Position numbers and translations under genes: made by a program
Notes under the pieces: model-generated
What the model was told of the DNA's origin: nothing
Databases searched by the model: none
Seen by the model: only the letters and a program-made list of their open reading frames with translations
In this document: piece by piece, positions 8,951-18,058 of the stretch
Numbering within the stretch: position 1 is the stretch's first letter
How the letters are laid out: every line of letters begins with the position of its first letter
Assembly (NCBI GenBank): GCA_025936115.1
Contig: JAICTZ010000008.1
Coordinates: forward strand, 178,322-242,321
DNA length: 64,000 nucleotides
Direction of reading: 5' to 3'
From: Polyangiaceae bacterium
GTDB lineage: Bacteria > Myxococcota_A > Polyangia > Polyangiales > Polyangiaceae

Positions 8951-11900
8951 TCAATACAGCGGCCACGGATCCTCGATCCGCAGCGTATCGAGGCTCATCA
9001 GCGAAAACCCAAACCCGAGGCTTGCCGCGTTGACGACGGCGAGCGACTGGTATTCCGACAAGTAACGCACCCGCTGCGGGAGCACGGCGCTCGACACGGC
9101 GGAGAGCGAGGCCGCGAGCGGGTAAAAGCCGCTCGTCGTGTCCCAGGCGAAGCGCATGCCGCGCACGCTCGGCTGCGTCCCGCGATAAAGGCCGAAACGC
9201 GCCGTCAAATTCTCGAAAATGCAGGCCGCACCTGGGTCGTCGAGGTTCAGACCGCGCGTGCTGCCGTCGGCGTTCTTGCCGTCGTAGAAGCAGGGCCCGT
9301 CGAGGCTCGTCGCCTCACCGACGTCAATCCCCGCGCAAGTACCGGCCTGCAAGCACCCCGGTGGCAGCCCCACCTCGAATACCCGATTTCGGAAGTAGCG
9401 CTTGCGTGGATCGCAATCACGGATGCAGCGATACGTCGTCTTCGGATGGGGATCTTCGGCGGTCGGCTCCGGCGTGAAAGGTTGAGAGATGATGTCGTAG
9501 GTCGCCTCGGGCCGATTGCTGAGCAAGACCCACTGGTTGGCGCCCCGCACCGTGTAGCGTATCCCGGCCGGAAAACAGGTCGCGAAGTCCTCCGGGGTCG
9601 GAGGACAATAATGAGTCCCCTGGTTGTTCGTGCAGTCCGTAGACGTCCAACCCGCCGGCAGTCGAGGTGTCAGCTCGAGGTGATCCTGATACGCCGCAGT
9701 GATGGTCAGATCTCGAGTTACCGCGAGCTCGGACTCGACGTCCGTGGCGCCGAGGTGCGGCGGCTCGCCGAACTTTTCCCTGCAGTAAGCGCGATCGTGC
9801 GGCGCGGTGTGCCAGTACGCGTCGAGGATGTCGGGGTAATCGCCTGTCACCTGCACGTAATCGCCATGCACGGCGCCGAACGTCGCGGCTCCGTTTTTGA
9901 TGCCGAGCTCGTTCGTCGCGTACTCGGTCATCGCCTGCGGATCGTAGACCCCGCTGTCGCAGAAGAACGCCGTCGAGTCGTTGAGCAGGAGGCCTTCCGG
10001 CTCCGAATTGGAGGCGGGCTTGGCGGGGTCCGGCGTGATGAATCCGCTGAGCTTCGCGGCCGAAAAGACGCGGCCCTCGTAGGTGACTTCGACGTGTTCG
10101 TCCCCGGTCGCGTACGAGCGGGGCTCGTAGAACGGCAAGGTCAACGAGCTTAGCTGGTGGGCGTTGCTCGGATCCACCGACAGCTGTCCGCTCGAGTTCT
10201 CGATCGAATACAACGTCGTACCGACGTAAACCTCGGGCTCGACGGCCACGCCGCCCGGATTCTCGAACGGCACGGCCAAGAGCTTCGGCGCCTGGCTCGG
10301 ATCGAGGCTCGCCACGGAGGGGGGCAACGCGAACTGCGGCAAGCCGCGCAACGACGGCGCGCCGACGCCCAGCGTCGGCGCCGAAATGCCGAACGCCGAG
10401 GTGCGCGGACGGTGCGGCTCGACCATGTTGCAGCTCACCTCACCCGACACGGTACGCGTGCCGTTCGGGGTGCCGTCCAGCGTGAGATACGAGTACGGGA
10501 TCGTGTCACCGACGCAGCCGCGGAAGTCCGGCTCGCTCGCGTCGGGATTGGTCGTCGTCGGACGCCGGCACGGCGCGTCGAAGTCGTCGATATCGATGAT
10601 GACGACCTGTCCGCTCGTGAGCAGCGCGAGCCCGAAGAGGCCGCGCAAAAGATGCGGCCGCGCGCCCTGCGTGTAATCGCCCGACGTTCGGTTTTGCACG
10701 CCGGGCGAGGGCGGGTCGGTGGGAGCGTCCGGATTGGGATCGCAGAGCACGCCGACCTCCGCGACGCCCGTATCGAGGTCCTCCCGCGGCAAATCACGAT
10801 AGGCGAAGTCGATGTCTTGGATCGGCGTGCCGAAGGAGATGCGATCGGGCACTTCCCGCGGCTGGCGTGACGAGCCGTTGCGCACGATCGGCGTGCGGTC
10901 CGTGCTGCCCGGGCTCACGTCGAACGCCATCACGCTCGTCGGCGTGTCGGTCGCATCGATCGCATAGACGTAGCGGTGACCTGAAGGCGTGAGCGGGCTC
11001 ACGGCGACGTGCGACGACGTCACGAGCCGGTCCGGCTGCGTGAACGCCATGGGCAAGAGCGGCGGCAGCTCCCGCATCCCACACACCGACGTCACGTCCA
11101 TCACGTGCACGGCGGGGACGCCGAGATCACCCACGTACAACTTGGCGTCGGCCGACTGGGCGATGCCGCTCGGCCGCGAGCGCGCGTTCGCCGGCAAGGG
11201 CGGCGACGCGGGCCGATTCGGCGTGCAGCCGCCCTCGAGATCGGGGGGTGGGACCTGCATTTGTCCGCTCGCGTCGGGCGACGCGTCCAAGTCGACGAGT
11301 TTTTCGATGGTGCACGGAGCGAAGCTGCCCTGCGCTCGATCGAGCAGCTTCTGGGCGTCCATCACCGCCAGCTGCCCGGTCTCCGGCAGGGCCACCACGA
11401 GCTTGCGTCGGCCCGCGGGGCCGTGCTCGAGTCCGAGGTTCGCGACGCAGTCGCGAGTCGGGTCTGCGCTCGGAGGAGGGTCGGCGCTCTGTGTCTCGCT
11501 CCCATCGCACGTCGCGTAAATGGTGCCGTCCGCAGCGGGCGGCTCGACCACGATGGCCATGTCCCCGGGCGGCGACGGCAGCGAGCAGGCCGCGAACGTC
11601 GTGAGGTCGCGCGCGCTCTGGCCGCTGTGCGGAGCGCCCAGGCACGTGGTGGGAATCGCGGTGATGCCGGTTTTACCCGGCGTCGTGAGGCCGACGAAGC
11701 TCGCTTCGCCACCCGGCGTCGTCGTGAGAGCGCCGGGACGGCCCGGCAGGCGCAAGAACGTGTAGCCCGGCACCCCCGGATCCACGTCGATGACCTTCTG
11801 GTACGCGAGATCGATGATCGCGATCTCGTTCGTCGAGTTCTGCGTCAAGAGCGCGTATATCTTGCGCTCGGGCGGAATGTTCACGACATCGGGGCACTCG

Positions 11901-12088
11901 TTCAGCGCCAGGCCGTGGTCGATGCCTTGCTCCGTCGCGCCGCGGCAGACGAAGGTGACCTCGGTGCTGTTTTGCAGCGAGCGCAAGTTCACCGTGACGG
12001 ACTGCTTGTTGCAGCCGTGGACACCGAGGGCCGCGACGACGACCCCGAAGAACGCAACACCAGCCGAGACGAATCGCCGCATGTTCAC
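8951..12088 (-). CDS. Large secreted lipoprotein, beta-propeller-like, unknown function
   Basis: 1045 residues. The N-terminus is a lipoprotein signal: MRRF, a hydrophobic run, then the lipobox LGVHGC at about residue 26, so it should be anchored in the envelope. The rest has repeated strands of the type KLYVGDLGVPAVHVMDVT and YAIDATDTPTSVMAFDV, like YVTN/YncE propeller blades, and a Cys-rich second half (for example CTNNQGTHYCPP, CIRDCDPRKRY). The GTG start overlaps the stop of the upstream gene (GTGA), so the pair is co-translated; an ATG two codons on is the alternative start. No function is recognised. Confidence 0.75.
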   Translation of the reverse strand: MNMRRFVSAGVAFFGVVVAALGVHGCNKQSVTVNLRSLQNSTEVTFVCRGATEQGIDHGLALNECPDVVNIPPERKIYALLTQNSTNEIAIIDLAYQKVIDVDPGVPGYTFLRLPGRPGALTTTPGGEASFVGLTTPGKTGITAIPTTCLGAPHSGQSARDLTTFAACSLPSPPGDMAIVVEPPAADGTIYATCDGSETQSADPPPSADPTRDCVANLGLEHGPAGRRKLVVALPETGQLAVMDAQKLLDRAQGSFAPCTIEKLVDLDASPDASGQMQVPPPDLEGGCTPNRPASPPLPANARSRPSGIAQSADAKLYVGDLGVPAVHVMDVTSVCGMRELPPLLPMAFTQPDRLVTSSHVAVSPLTPSGHRYVYAIDATDTPTSVMAFDVSPGSTDRTPIVRNGSSRQPREVPDRISFGTPIQDIDFAYRDLPREDLDTGVAEVGVLCDPNPDAPTDPPSPGVQNRTSGDYTQGARPHLLRGLFGLALLTSGQVVIIDIDDFDAPCRRPTTTNPDASEPDFRGCVGDTIPYSYLTLDGTPNGTRTVSGEVSCNMVEPHRPRTSAFGISAPTLGVGAPSLRGLPQFALPPSVASLDPSQAPKLLAVPFENPGGVAVEPEVYVGTTLYSIENSSGQLSVDPSNAHQLSSLTLPFYEPRSYATGDEHVEVTYEGRVFSAAKLSGFITPDPAKPASNSEPEGLLLNDSTAFFCDSGVYDPQAMTEYATNELGIKNGAATFGAVHGDYVQVTGDYPDILDAYWHTAPHDRAYCREKFGEPPHLGATDVESELAVTRDLTITAAYQDHLELTPRLPAGWTSTDCTNNQGTHYCPPTPEDFATCFPAGIRYTVRGANQWVLLSNRPEATYDIISQPFTPEPTAEDPHPKTTYRCIRDCDPRKRYFRNRVFEVGLPPGCLQAGTCAGIDVGEATSLDGPCFYDGKNADGSTRGLNLDDPGAACIFENLTARFGLYRGTQPSVRGMRFAWDTTSGFYPLAASLSAVSSAVLPQRVRYLSEYQSLAVVNAASLGFGFSLMSLDTLRIEDPWPLY

Positions 12089-13758
12089 TTGGACGCCCTG
12101 GGCGCAGACGGCGTCTCGATCATGGCGATCATGACGCCGTAGGTCTCCGCGTGCTTCTGGTTGAGATCGACCACGCCGATGTACGAGTCGGTGAAGTGCG
12201 CGACGTAGCCGAGCGCGTGCTCCGCGTCGATCGCCATCGCCTGCGGCCCGCGGCCCGTGATGATGCCGGCTTCGACGCGCCCGCGCGCGGGATCGAAAAT
12301 ATCGATGCGGCGCGAGTCGAAGCTCACGCTGAACGCGCGACGCTCCCGCTCGCCCCGCGCGTTCGTGATCTCACCCGTCACCACGCGCGCGGCCCCGAAC
12401 TCGAGCGGGAACGTCGCGGCGAAGGTCGGCAAGTCGTAACTCACGGCGTCGGAGATGACCTGGCGCGTCTCGCCTAAGATCAGGCTCGCCGGCGCTCGAT
12501 TCGTGACCAGCACGTCGAGCGGCGTGGCGGCCGCCTGCTGCACGCAGTCGATGTAGTCGCTCGGAAAATCGCAGGCGCTCACTCCGCTGGCGCAATCGTC
12601 GCTCACGCCGTGGCGCGCCGCACAGGTCGCTTCCGCTCGTCTTCGCACCGACACGTCGATCGCCATGCCGCGCGAATCCCCGCCGTTGGAGTTCGTGAGG
12701 ATCGGGCTCGAATTGGGCGCCTTCGCGTACGGGCGCGGCGGCGAAGAGTCGGCGTCGGGATACACGCGCAACAGATCGATCTGAGCGGCGCCACGGAAGC
12801 CAACCAGAAACTCCGGCAACTCAGGTTCGTTCACGGCAATGGAGGCGCGCGAGCGTGGCACGGCCACGACGCCGATCGGCTGCGCCGACAGTCCCGCGAT
12901 CGTGTACTGATAGGTCGGGCCGTTGCCGTAACCGCCGCCCGCGGCCCACGCGTTGTGGAAGAGCCCGGTCGCGAACGAGGACTGGTTCGACACCATGATC
13001 CACTCGCCCGACTCGCTCGCGTCGATACCGAAGGGCTCGGGCAACATGGCGAGACCGCGTGTATTTTCCGCCTGTGGGTTGTCGCCGCGGCGGTGGCTGT
13101 GCGCGCACGCGCCGTCGGCGCCGGGATCCGACTGACCGCAGTAGAGATTGCCGTCGTCGTCCACGTCGATCCAGTGCAGCGTCGCGTCGCCGCGAACCGG
13201 GACGAACAAGCGCCCGGGCTGATCCGGTGGCGCGGAGGGCGGCCGCGCTCGGTAGATCACGTCGGTGGCGAACGCGCCGATTTCGACCGAGTCCTGGTGG
13301 ATCGCGCGGTACCCGCCCGTTGCGCTCAGCGGATCGATGGACGAACACCGCCCGGGATAGAGCTGTCGTTCCGAGGCGCTGAGCTCGCGCGAGAACGGAC
13401 ACGGTTTGGGGGTACCCGGCGCGACGCACCAGTTGCTGGGCACACCGCTCGTCCGTTGCGAGCTGCACACAGCGGCGTCAGCGCAGTCGCACACGTTGCC
13501 ACCGTCACAGTCGGCGTCGCTCTTGCACGCGACGGGCAGTCGCGCCCGGAGCGCGTCGAGGTCCCAGCTCTCGAGCGTGCCCGCGTTGTATTGGAGATCG
13601 AAATCGCTATTGACGATGAACAGGTGCCGGGCGCCGCTGTCGAGCGCGAGTCCGACCGGAAAGTAAACCGTGCGATCCTTGGGCGGGGACACGCCCTCGC
13701 CGGACAAAAAGCATCCGCTCAGGATGAAAGCGAGGCCAACCCAGGAGCTCTGCGCCAT
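12085..13758 (-). CDS. Secreted lipoprotein with YVTN-like repeats, partner of the following gene
   Basis: 557 residues starting at ATG 13758. The signal peptide ends at the lipobox LSGC (residues about 13-16), so this is probably a lipoprotein. The mature part opens with YFPVGLALDSGARHLFIVN, a typical YncE/YVTN blade, and has a Cys/Asp-rich insert (DADCDGGNVCDC) that could be disulphide-bonded or bind calcium. Later blades include RIDIFDPARGRVEAGIITGR. It overlaps the 1045-aa lipoprotein by 4 bp and follows the 61-aa gene by 81 bp. The two lipoproteins probably work together at the cell surface; the role is unknown. Confidence 0.75.
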   Translation of the reverse strand: MAQSSWVGLAFILSGCFLSGEGVSPPKDRTVYFPVGLALDSGARHLFIVNSDFDLQYNAGTLESWDLDALRARLPVACKSDADCDGGNVCDCADAAVCSSQRTSGVPSNWCVAPGTPKPCPFSRELSASERQLYPGRCSSIDPLSATGGYRAIHQDSVEIGAFATDVIYRARPPSAPPDQPGRLFVPVRGDATLHWIDVDDDGNLYCGQSDPGADGACAHSHRRGDNPQAENTRGLAMLPEPFGIDASESGEWIMVSNQSSFATGLFHNAWAAGGGYGNGPTYQYTIAGLSAQPIGVVAVPRSRASIAVNEPELPEFLVGFRGAAQIDLLRVYPDADSSPPRPYAKAPNSSPILTNSNGGDSRGMAIDVSVRRRAEATCAARHGVSDDCASGVSACDFPSDYIDCVQQAAATPLDVLVTNRAPASLILGETRQVISDAVSYDLPTFAATFPLEFGAARVVTGEITNARGERERRAFSVSFDSRRIDIFDPARGRVEAGIITGRGPQAMAIDAEHALGYVAHFTDSYIGVVDLNQKHAETYGVMIAMIETPSAPRASK

Positions 13759-13839
13759 GCGGGCGGCGGAGCGTAGAGGCTCGACCCCGCTCGAGCAACC
13801 GGCTTCGACACGCCGACTTGGCGCGCTCGCCCGATTTCG

Positions 13840-14025
13840 TCAGAGCTCGAGAATGACGATGCCGCGCTTGTGCTCGTCCTCGGGACGATCCTCGGAAGGG
13901 CGCCGCTCACGCGGAGGGGGGTACACGTCTTCCGGCAGCTCGAGACGAGGCTGCTCGAGCTCGTGCTTACGGCTCTCTTCCTCTTCGCGTCGCCTGATCT
14001 GGTCGATGATGAAGGGGGGCAGCAT
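13840..14025 (-). CDS. Small conserved charged protein (61 aa)
   Basis: A 61-residue protein, from MLPPFIIDQIRRREEE through a Pro/Glu/Arg-rich middle to KRGIVILEL at the end. I recall very similar short proteins (MLPPFII-IRRREEEE start, RG-V-I-L end) as widespread in myxobacteria. It has no signal peptide, Cys or known domain. The start ATG at 14023-14025 has an AAGG stretch upstream. The gene points toward the two lipoprotein genes and could be the first gene of that unit. Function unknown. Confidence 0.7.
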   Translation of the reverse strand: MLPPFIIDQIRRREEEESRKHELEQPRLELPEDVYPPPRERRPSEDRPEDEHKRGIVILEL

Positions 14026-14186
14026 GCCTGGGTTGCCTTGGTGTCCGCCCTGTTACGGGCCGCTCTATGCAATCTAGCTAGGGTATACGCCTGGTCAAGT
14101 TCTAACGAAGAGCTTTGGCCGCCGGACCGGGAAGCCACATGTCTGGGGGTGTGGGGGCTCGACCTTCGCCTCATAATACGGTCCCC

Positions 14187-15518
14187 GTGGACAAAAGCTT
14201 ATGCCGCGTCGCCGCCTTTGCAGCGGTTTTGATGGCGCTGTTACTGCCCAAGGTGAGCGAGGCCGCCTTCGAGGTCAACGACGCGGAGTGGCAAGGCACG
14301 AGCGAGCTCCTCGAAATCGCACGCACCGAGCTCGGCCGTGACCGCGTCGAGATCGTCGGCACCCTCGACTACGGCAAGCTCGACGCGAACGACGGCGTGA
14401 TGGTGCTCCACCCCGAGGTCGAGCTCGACCCTGACGAGATGGGGGCATTCCTTGCGGCGGGCGGGCGCGTGGCCTTGCTCGACGATCGCGGGCGCGCGCC
14501 GAGCTTTTTGAACCGCTATCACATCCAGCGCGTCGAAGCGCCGCTCCGGCCCGCCCAGGTGCTGCGCGGCAACAACGATCTGCCCATCGCGCTGCCCGTG
14601 CTGCAAGAAGTGGCCGGGCAGGAGCAAAGCCGGCACCCGACGATGCGCGACGTCGACCGCATCGTCACGAACCATCCTACGGCGCTCACGCACCAGAAGC
14701 TCACGCCCGTCCTCGAAATTCCCGCGCTCGGCGAGCCGAACGCCACGCTCGCCGTCACGGGAGTGATCGAGAAGCGCGGCCGCGTCTTCGCCATGGGCGA
14801 CCCCTCGGTGCTCATCAACCTGATGCTCCGCTACCCGGGCAATCGCGCCTTCGCCAAGCACCTCGTCGAATATCTCGTGGACCGCGACGAACGTCCCGGG
14901 CATCCCGGCAAGCTCTACATCGTGACGAACGCCTTCGCGCAGCGCGGTCATTACGGCGGCGCTGCGGGGCCGTTGCGCGAGCTCAGCGACCTCGCGAGCG
15001 GCCTGCGCGACGCCCTGCGCTCGGCTGAGGACAACGGGCTCTCGAGCACTGTCGCGATCGTGCTCGCCGCCGGCGCGCTCGCCGTCGCCTTGGTGTGGTC
15101 GCTCGAATACGCGTTGCGCGCGTACCGGCGCTACGTGCCGCGCTACGCGCTGCCGACGCCGCTCATCGGCCAAGGCGGCGTCGCCGGACGCGCCGCCTTG
15201 CTCGCCGCCCCCGCGACCGACCGCGCGCTCGTTCTCGCGGAACTCAGAAGCGCGCTCGCCGAAGGCTTGGCCGAACGCCTCGGCACCGACCCCCGCGCCG
15301 CCGCCGGCCGGCTGCTCGAAGAGGTCAAAGCGCGGCAAATCCTCGGGCAGCAGGCGATCCTCGACCTGGCCGCGCTACTCGGCGAGCTCGATCGCGCTGT
15401 AGACCGGCTCGGCAGCGGCCAAAAGCTCAGGCTGGGGACCGCCCAGGTCGTCAAGCTGCACGAGAAGATGATGGAGATCCTCACGCAGATCGACGAGCGT
15501 AAGCTCGGGAGCGCCTGA
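14187..15518 (+). CDS. DUF4350 membrane protein, MoxR partner
   Basis: 443 residues from a GTG at 14187, chosen because it gives a clean signal peptide (LCRVAAFAAVLMALLLPKVSEA). The exported part has the fold seen in DUF4350 proteins: a GATase-like alpha/beta region with DGVMVLHPE, GGRVALLDDRG and FAMGDPSVLIN. One membrane helix near residue 290-310 (VAIVLAAGALAVALVW) follows, then a helical cytoplasmic tail. DUF4350 genes commonly sit beside MoxR ATPase and DUF58 genes. Here the stop overlaps the moxR start (TGATG), which fits an envelope-linked MoxR chaperone system. Confidence 0.85.
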   Translation: MDKSLCRVAAFAAVLMALLLPKVSEAAFEVNDAEWQGTSELLEIARTELGRDRVEIVGTLDYGKLDANDGVMVLHPEVELDPDEMGAFLAAGGRVALLDDRGRAPSFLNRYHIQRVEAPLRPAQVLRGNNDLPIALPVLQEVAGQEQSRHPTMRDVDRIVTNHPTALTHQKLTPVLEIPALGEPNATLAVTGVIEKRGRVFAMGDPSVLINLMLRYPGNRAFAKHLVEYLVDRDERPGHPGKLYIVTNAFAQRGHYGGAAGPLRELSDLASGLRDALRSAEDNGLSSTVAIVLAAGALAVALVWSLEYALRAYRRYVPRYALPTPLIGQGGVAGRAALLAAPATDRALVLAELRSALAEGLAERLGTDPRAAAGRLLEEVKARQILGQQAILDLAALLGELDRAVDRLGSGQKLRLGTAQVVKLHEKMMEILTQIDERKLGSA

Positions 15519-16480
15519 TGCAGGCCCTTCAAGTCAACGAAATCGAAGCCGCTCGTGAGCGTTTGGACGGGGTGCGCCGCGAGGTCAGCCGCGTTTACAT
15601 CGGGGATTTCAGCGCCGTCGACGTGATGCTGCTCGCCCTGCTCGCGCGCGGGCACGTCTTGCTCGAGGGCGTACCGGGCGTCGCCAAGACGACGCTCGTC
15701 AAGGCGTTCGCGCTGACGCTCGGCTGCAGCGTACGCCGCGTGCAGTTCACGCCCGACCTCTTGCCCGCCGACATCACGGGCACCTACGTCTTGAACCCGC
15801 GTGACGGCTCGTTCTCGCTGCGTGCCGGACCGATTTTCGCCAACGTCGTGCTCGCCGACGAGATCAACCGCGCCCCCGCCAAGACGCAGTCGGCGCTGCT
15901 CGAGGCGATGCAGGAGCGGCAGGTCACGATCGAAGGCGATCGCTTCGAGCTGCCCGATCCGTTCTTCGTGCTCGCGACGCAGAATCCCATCGATCTCGAG
16001 GGCACCTACCCACTGCCCGAAGCGCAAATCGACCGCTTCCTCGTGCGCGTGCAGATGGGCTATCCGGCGGAAAAAGACGAGGTGGCGATGCTACGCGCGC
16101 ACGGAGTCGCGCCGCCGTCGCCCTTCGTCGTCTTGAACCCGGCGGACGCGCTGCAGCTGCAATCCATCGCCGCGCGCGTCCACGTCGAGGACGACGTATT
16201 CGCGTACGCCGTCGCGCTCAGCCAATACACGCGGCAGCATCCACGCGTCGTGCTCGGTGCTTCGCCGCGCGCTTCGCTCGGGCTGCTCCGCGCCGCCAAG
16301 GCGCACGCCGTGATCGGCGGGCGCGGCTTCGTGACCCCCGACGACGTCCGCGCCGTCGCGCCGCACGTCCTCGCTCACCGGCTGATCCTCGTGCCCGAGC
16401 TCGAAGGCGACCCGCGCGCTCGCACGAGCCTCGTCGAAGAGGCGATCACCAAAGTTAGCTACCGGCGCGTAGCGCGCTGA
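15518..16480 (+). CDS. MoxR-family AAA+ ATPase
   Basis: 320 residues. AAA+ motifs: Walker A at 51-59 (GVPGVAKTT), Walker B/sensor region LADEINRAPAKTQ with DEIN at 114-117, sensor 1 FVLATQNPID, and the C-terminal lid with ASPRASLGLLRAAKA. MoxR ATPases act as chaperone-like activators of VWA or DUF58 proteins. The gene is coupled to the DUF4350 gene. The expected DUF58 partner is not next to it, but one lies 5.5 kb away at 22007. Confidence 0.93.
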   Translation: MQALQVNEIEAARERLDGVRREVSRVYIGDFSAVDVMLLALLARGHVLLEGVPGVAKTTLVKAFALTLGCSVRRVQFTPDLLPADITGTYVLNPRDGSFSLRAGPIFANVVLADEINRAPAKTQSALLEAMQERQVTIEGDRFELPDPFFVLATQNPIDLEGTYPLPEAQIDRFLVRVQMGYPAEKDEVAMLRAHGVAPPSPFVVLNPADALQLQSIAARVHVEDDVFAYAVALSQYTRQHPRVVLGASPRASLGLLRAAKAHAVIGGRGFVTPDDVRAVAPHVLAHRLILVPELEGDPRARTSLVEEAITKVSYRRVAR

Positions 16481-16492
16481 CACTAGTTTACG

Positions 16493-16758
16493 GTCTTGGA
16501 AAACCAGATCGCGATCGGCGTGAGCGGCGACCGCCAACGTAACAAACCGGCGAGTCCGGCGCGTTGTGGGTCGGTGATCGGCAGGGGACGCAGGACTTTG
16601 CGCGAGATCGTCGTGCTCCCCAAACCCCAAAAATGGACACTGCTTCGCCCGAGCCGACGCCGCGACGTACTCGCCTGCAAGCCCACAATGCGCCGGCCCC
16701 GCCGGTTCTCTCGCGTGGGTCGCGCCTCCTCGACGATCGTGATCTTTCCTTCCAAGAC
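16493..16758. repeat. MITE-like palindromic repeat, full copy
   Basis: A 266-bp element filling the gap between two convergent genes. It opens GTCTTGGAAAACCAGATC and closes with GATCTTTCCTTCCAAGAC. The match continues inward for about 80 bp per arm: GCGACC, ACCGGCG-G-CCGGCGC and TTGTGGG occur on the left and, as reverse complement, on the right. About 100 bp in the centre is unpaired. It carries no gene. A related full copy lies at 25443-25717 and a single arm at 3570-3666. A transcript of it could fold as a long hairpin, so it may also end transcription from both sides. Confidence 0.75.
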
Positions 16759-16772
16759 CTCCCAACTCGAGT

Positions 16773-17999
16773 CTAGTTGCAACCGATGGGTGCCGTCCCG
16801 AGCACGAGGTCGTCCATCCACACGTCGTTCGCCGCGCTGCTGAAGCTCTGCCAGCCGAGCACGATTTCCGAGGGCGTACCGCCGAATTTTTGAGCGAGCC
16901 AGTCGGCGGGCATCGTGTTGTTTTGCCACTGGTCCTTGCCGACGCTCGTCACGTCGAAGAGCGTCATGCCGTCTTGCCAGGACTTCAGCGTGTTGGGGGA
17001 GCTGTCGGCGAGGAACGCGACCTCGAGGCAGGCCCAGGTCTTGGCGGGCACGAGTGGTCCCGTCGCGAGGTGCCATTTGTCCATCGTGGGCGCGATGTTG
17101 TCGGTCGGCACTTCGTTCACGCCGACCGTGCCTTTGATTTCGCCGAAGCGCACCTCGTCGTTGGCGCCGCCCGACACGCGCCTGAGCGCGATGAGTGTCT
17201 CGTGGTTCGCGCTCATGTCGGTCTGCTGCCCGAGCTTGCGCGTCATGTAGAACCAGGCGCGCACGTAGAGCTTGGTCATGCCCGCGGGCAGGGCCTTCAC
17301 GATCTGCGCGGGATTGGCGTCGCCATGGAAGTGCACGGCTTTGGTCCCGCCGTGCACGTGCATCGTGTCCACGAGCGCGAGAATCGAGCCGTTCGGATTC
17401 ATGCCGTTTTTCACGTACGAAATGAAGTTATCCCAGCCGGGCGGCTGCATGCCCGCCGTGCCCGCCTCGAAATCGTCCGAAAAGAAGCCGGTACCCGTAC
17501 CGCCGGCCGCGCCCGCCGTGCCACCGCTGGCCGTGCCGCCGGAACCGCTCGCAGCGCCGGAGCCGCTCGCTCCGCCGACCGCAGTCATGCCGCCGCTGCC
17601 GCCCTGCCCGCCCGGCGCACCGCCGCCTAGCCCCGCCGCACCGCCTGCGCTCGTGCCGCCCGCTCCGGCCGCACCTCCCCCCGCCGTCCCCGAACTGCCG
17701 CCCCGGCCTGCGACGGGTACGCCCGCGCTACCACCGCTCGTCGTCCCGCCACCGGCGCTGCCACCGACCGAGTTGGTGCCACCGACGCTGCCGCCCGTAC
17801 CGCCGGTCCCGGGCGAGCCACCCGGGGCTTGGCCGGCGCTGCTCGTGCTGCCGCCGTGACCGCCTACCGTCGTGCCGCCGGTGCCGGCGCTGTCGTCGCC
17901 GGCGGGCGTCTTGTCACCGCCACACGCCACCGCAAACGGCAGCGTGAGTGAGAGCCAGAACGAGGGTGCAGTGAAGAAAGAGCGACGAGCCAGGCGCAT
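16773..17999 (-). CDS. Lipoprotein with long Gly/Thr linker and a Cip1-like beta-sandwich domain
   Basis: 408 residues from the ATG at 17999 (MRLARRSFF); the open frame extends 8 codons further up. The signal peptide ends at the lipobox AVACGG. Residues about 20-180 are a low-complexity Gly/Ser/Thr/Ala linker (GGTGGS type), typical of myxobacterial surface lipoproteins. The C-terminal 220 residues begin FFSDDFEAGTAGMQPPGWD and contain strands such as KLYVRAWFYMTRKLG and DVWMDDLVLG. This resembles concanavalin-like/Cip1-core carbohydrate-binding modules, which is a tentative assignment. It is likely surface-exposed. Confidence 0.75.
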   Translation of the reverse strand: MRLARRSFFTAPSFWLSLTLPFAVACGGDKTPAGDDSAGTGGTTVGGHGGSTSSAGQAPGGSPGTGGTGGSVGGTNSVGGSAGGGTTSGGSAGVPVAGRGGSSGTAGGGAAGAGGTSAGGAAGLGGGAPGGQGGSGGMTAVGGASGSGAASGSGGTASGGTAGAAGGTGTGFFSDDFEAGTAGMQPPGWDNFISYVKNGMNPNGSILALVDTMHVHGGTKAVHFHGDANPAQIVKALPAGMTKLYVRAWFYMTRKLGQQTDMSANHETLIALRRVSGGANDEVRFGEIKGTVGVNEVPTDNIAPTMDKWHLATGPLVPAKTWACLEVAFLADSSPNTLKSWQDGMTLFDVTSVGKDQWQNNTMPADWLAQKFGGTPSEIVLGWQSFSSAANDVWMDDLVLGTAPIGCN

Positions 18000-18058
18000 G
18001 GGAAGTAAACGCGCAGTATACACTACCGAGCGCTTGCGCGTGCCGGGGCGAGCGGCAG

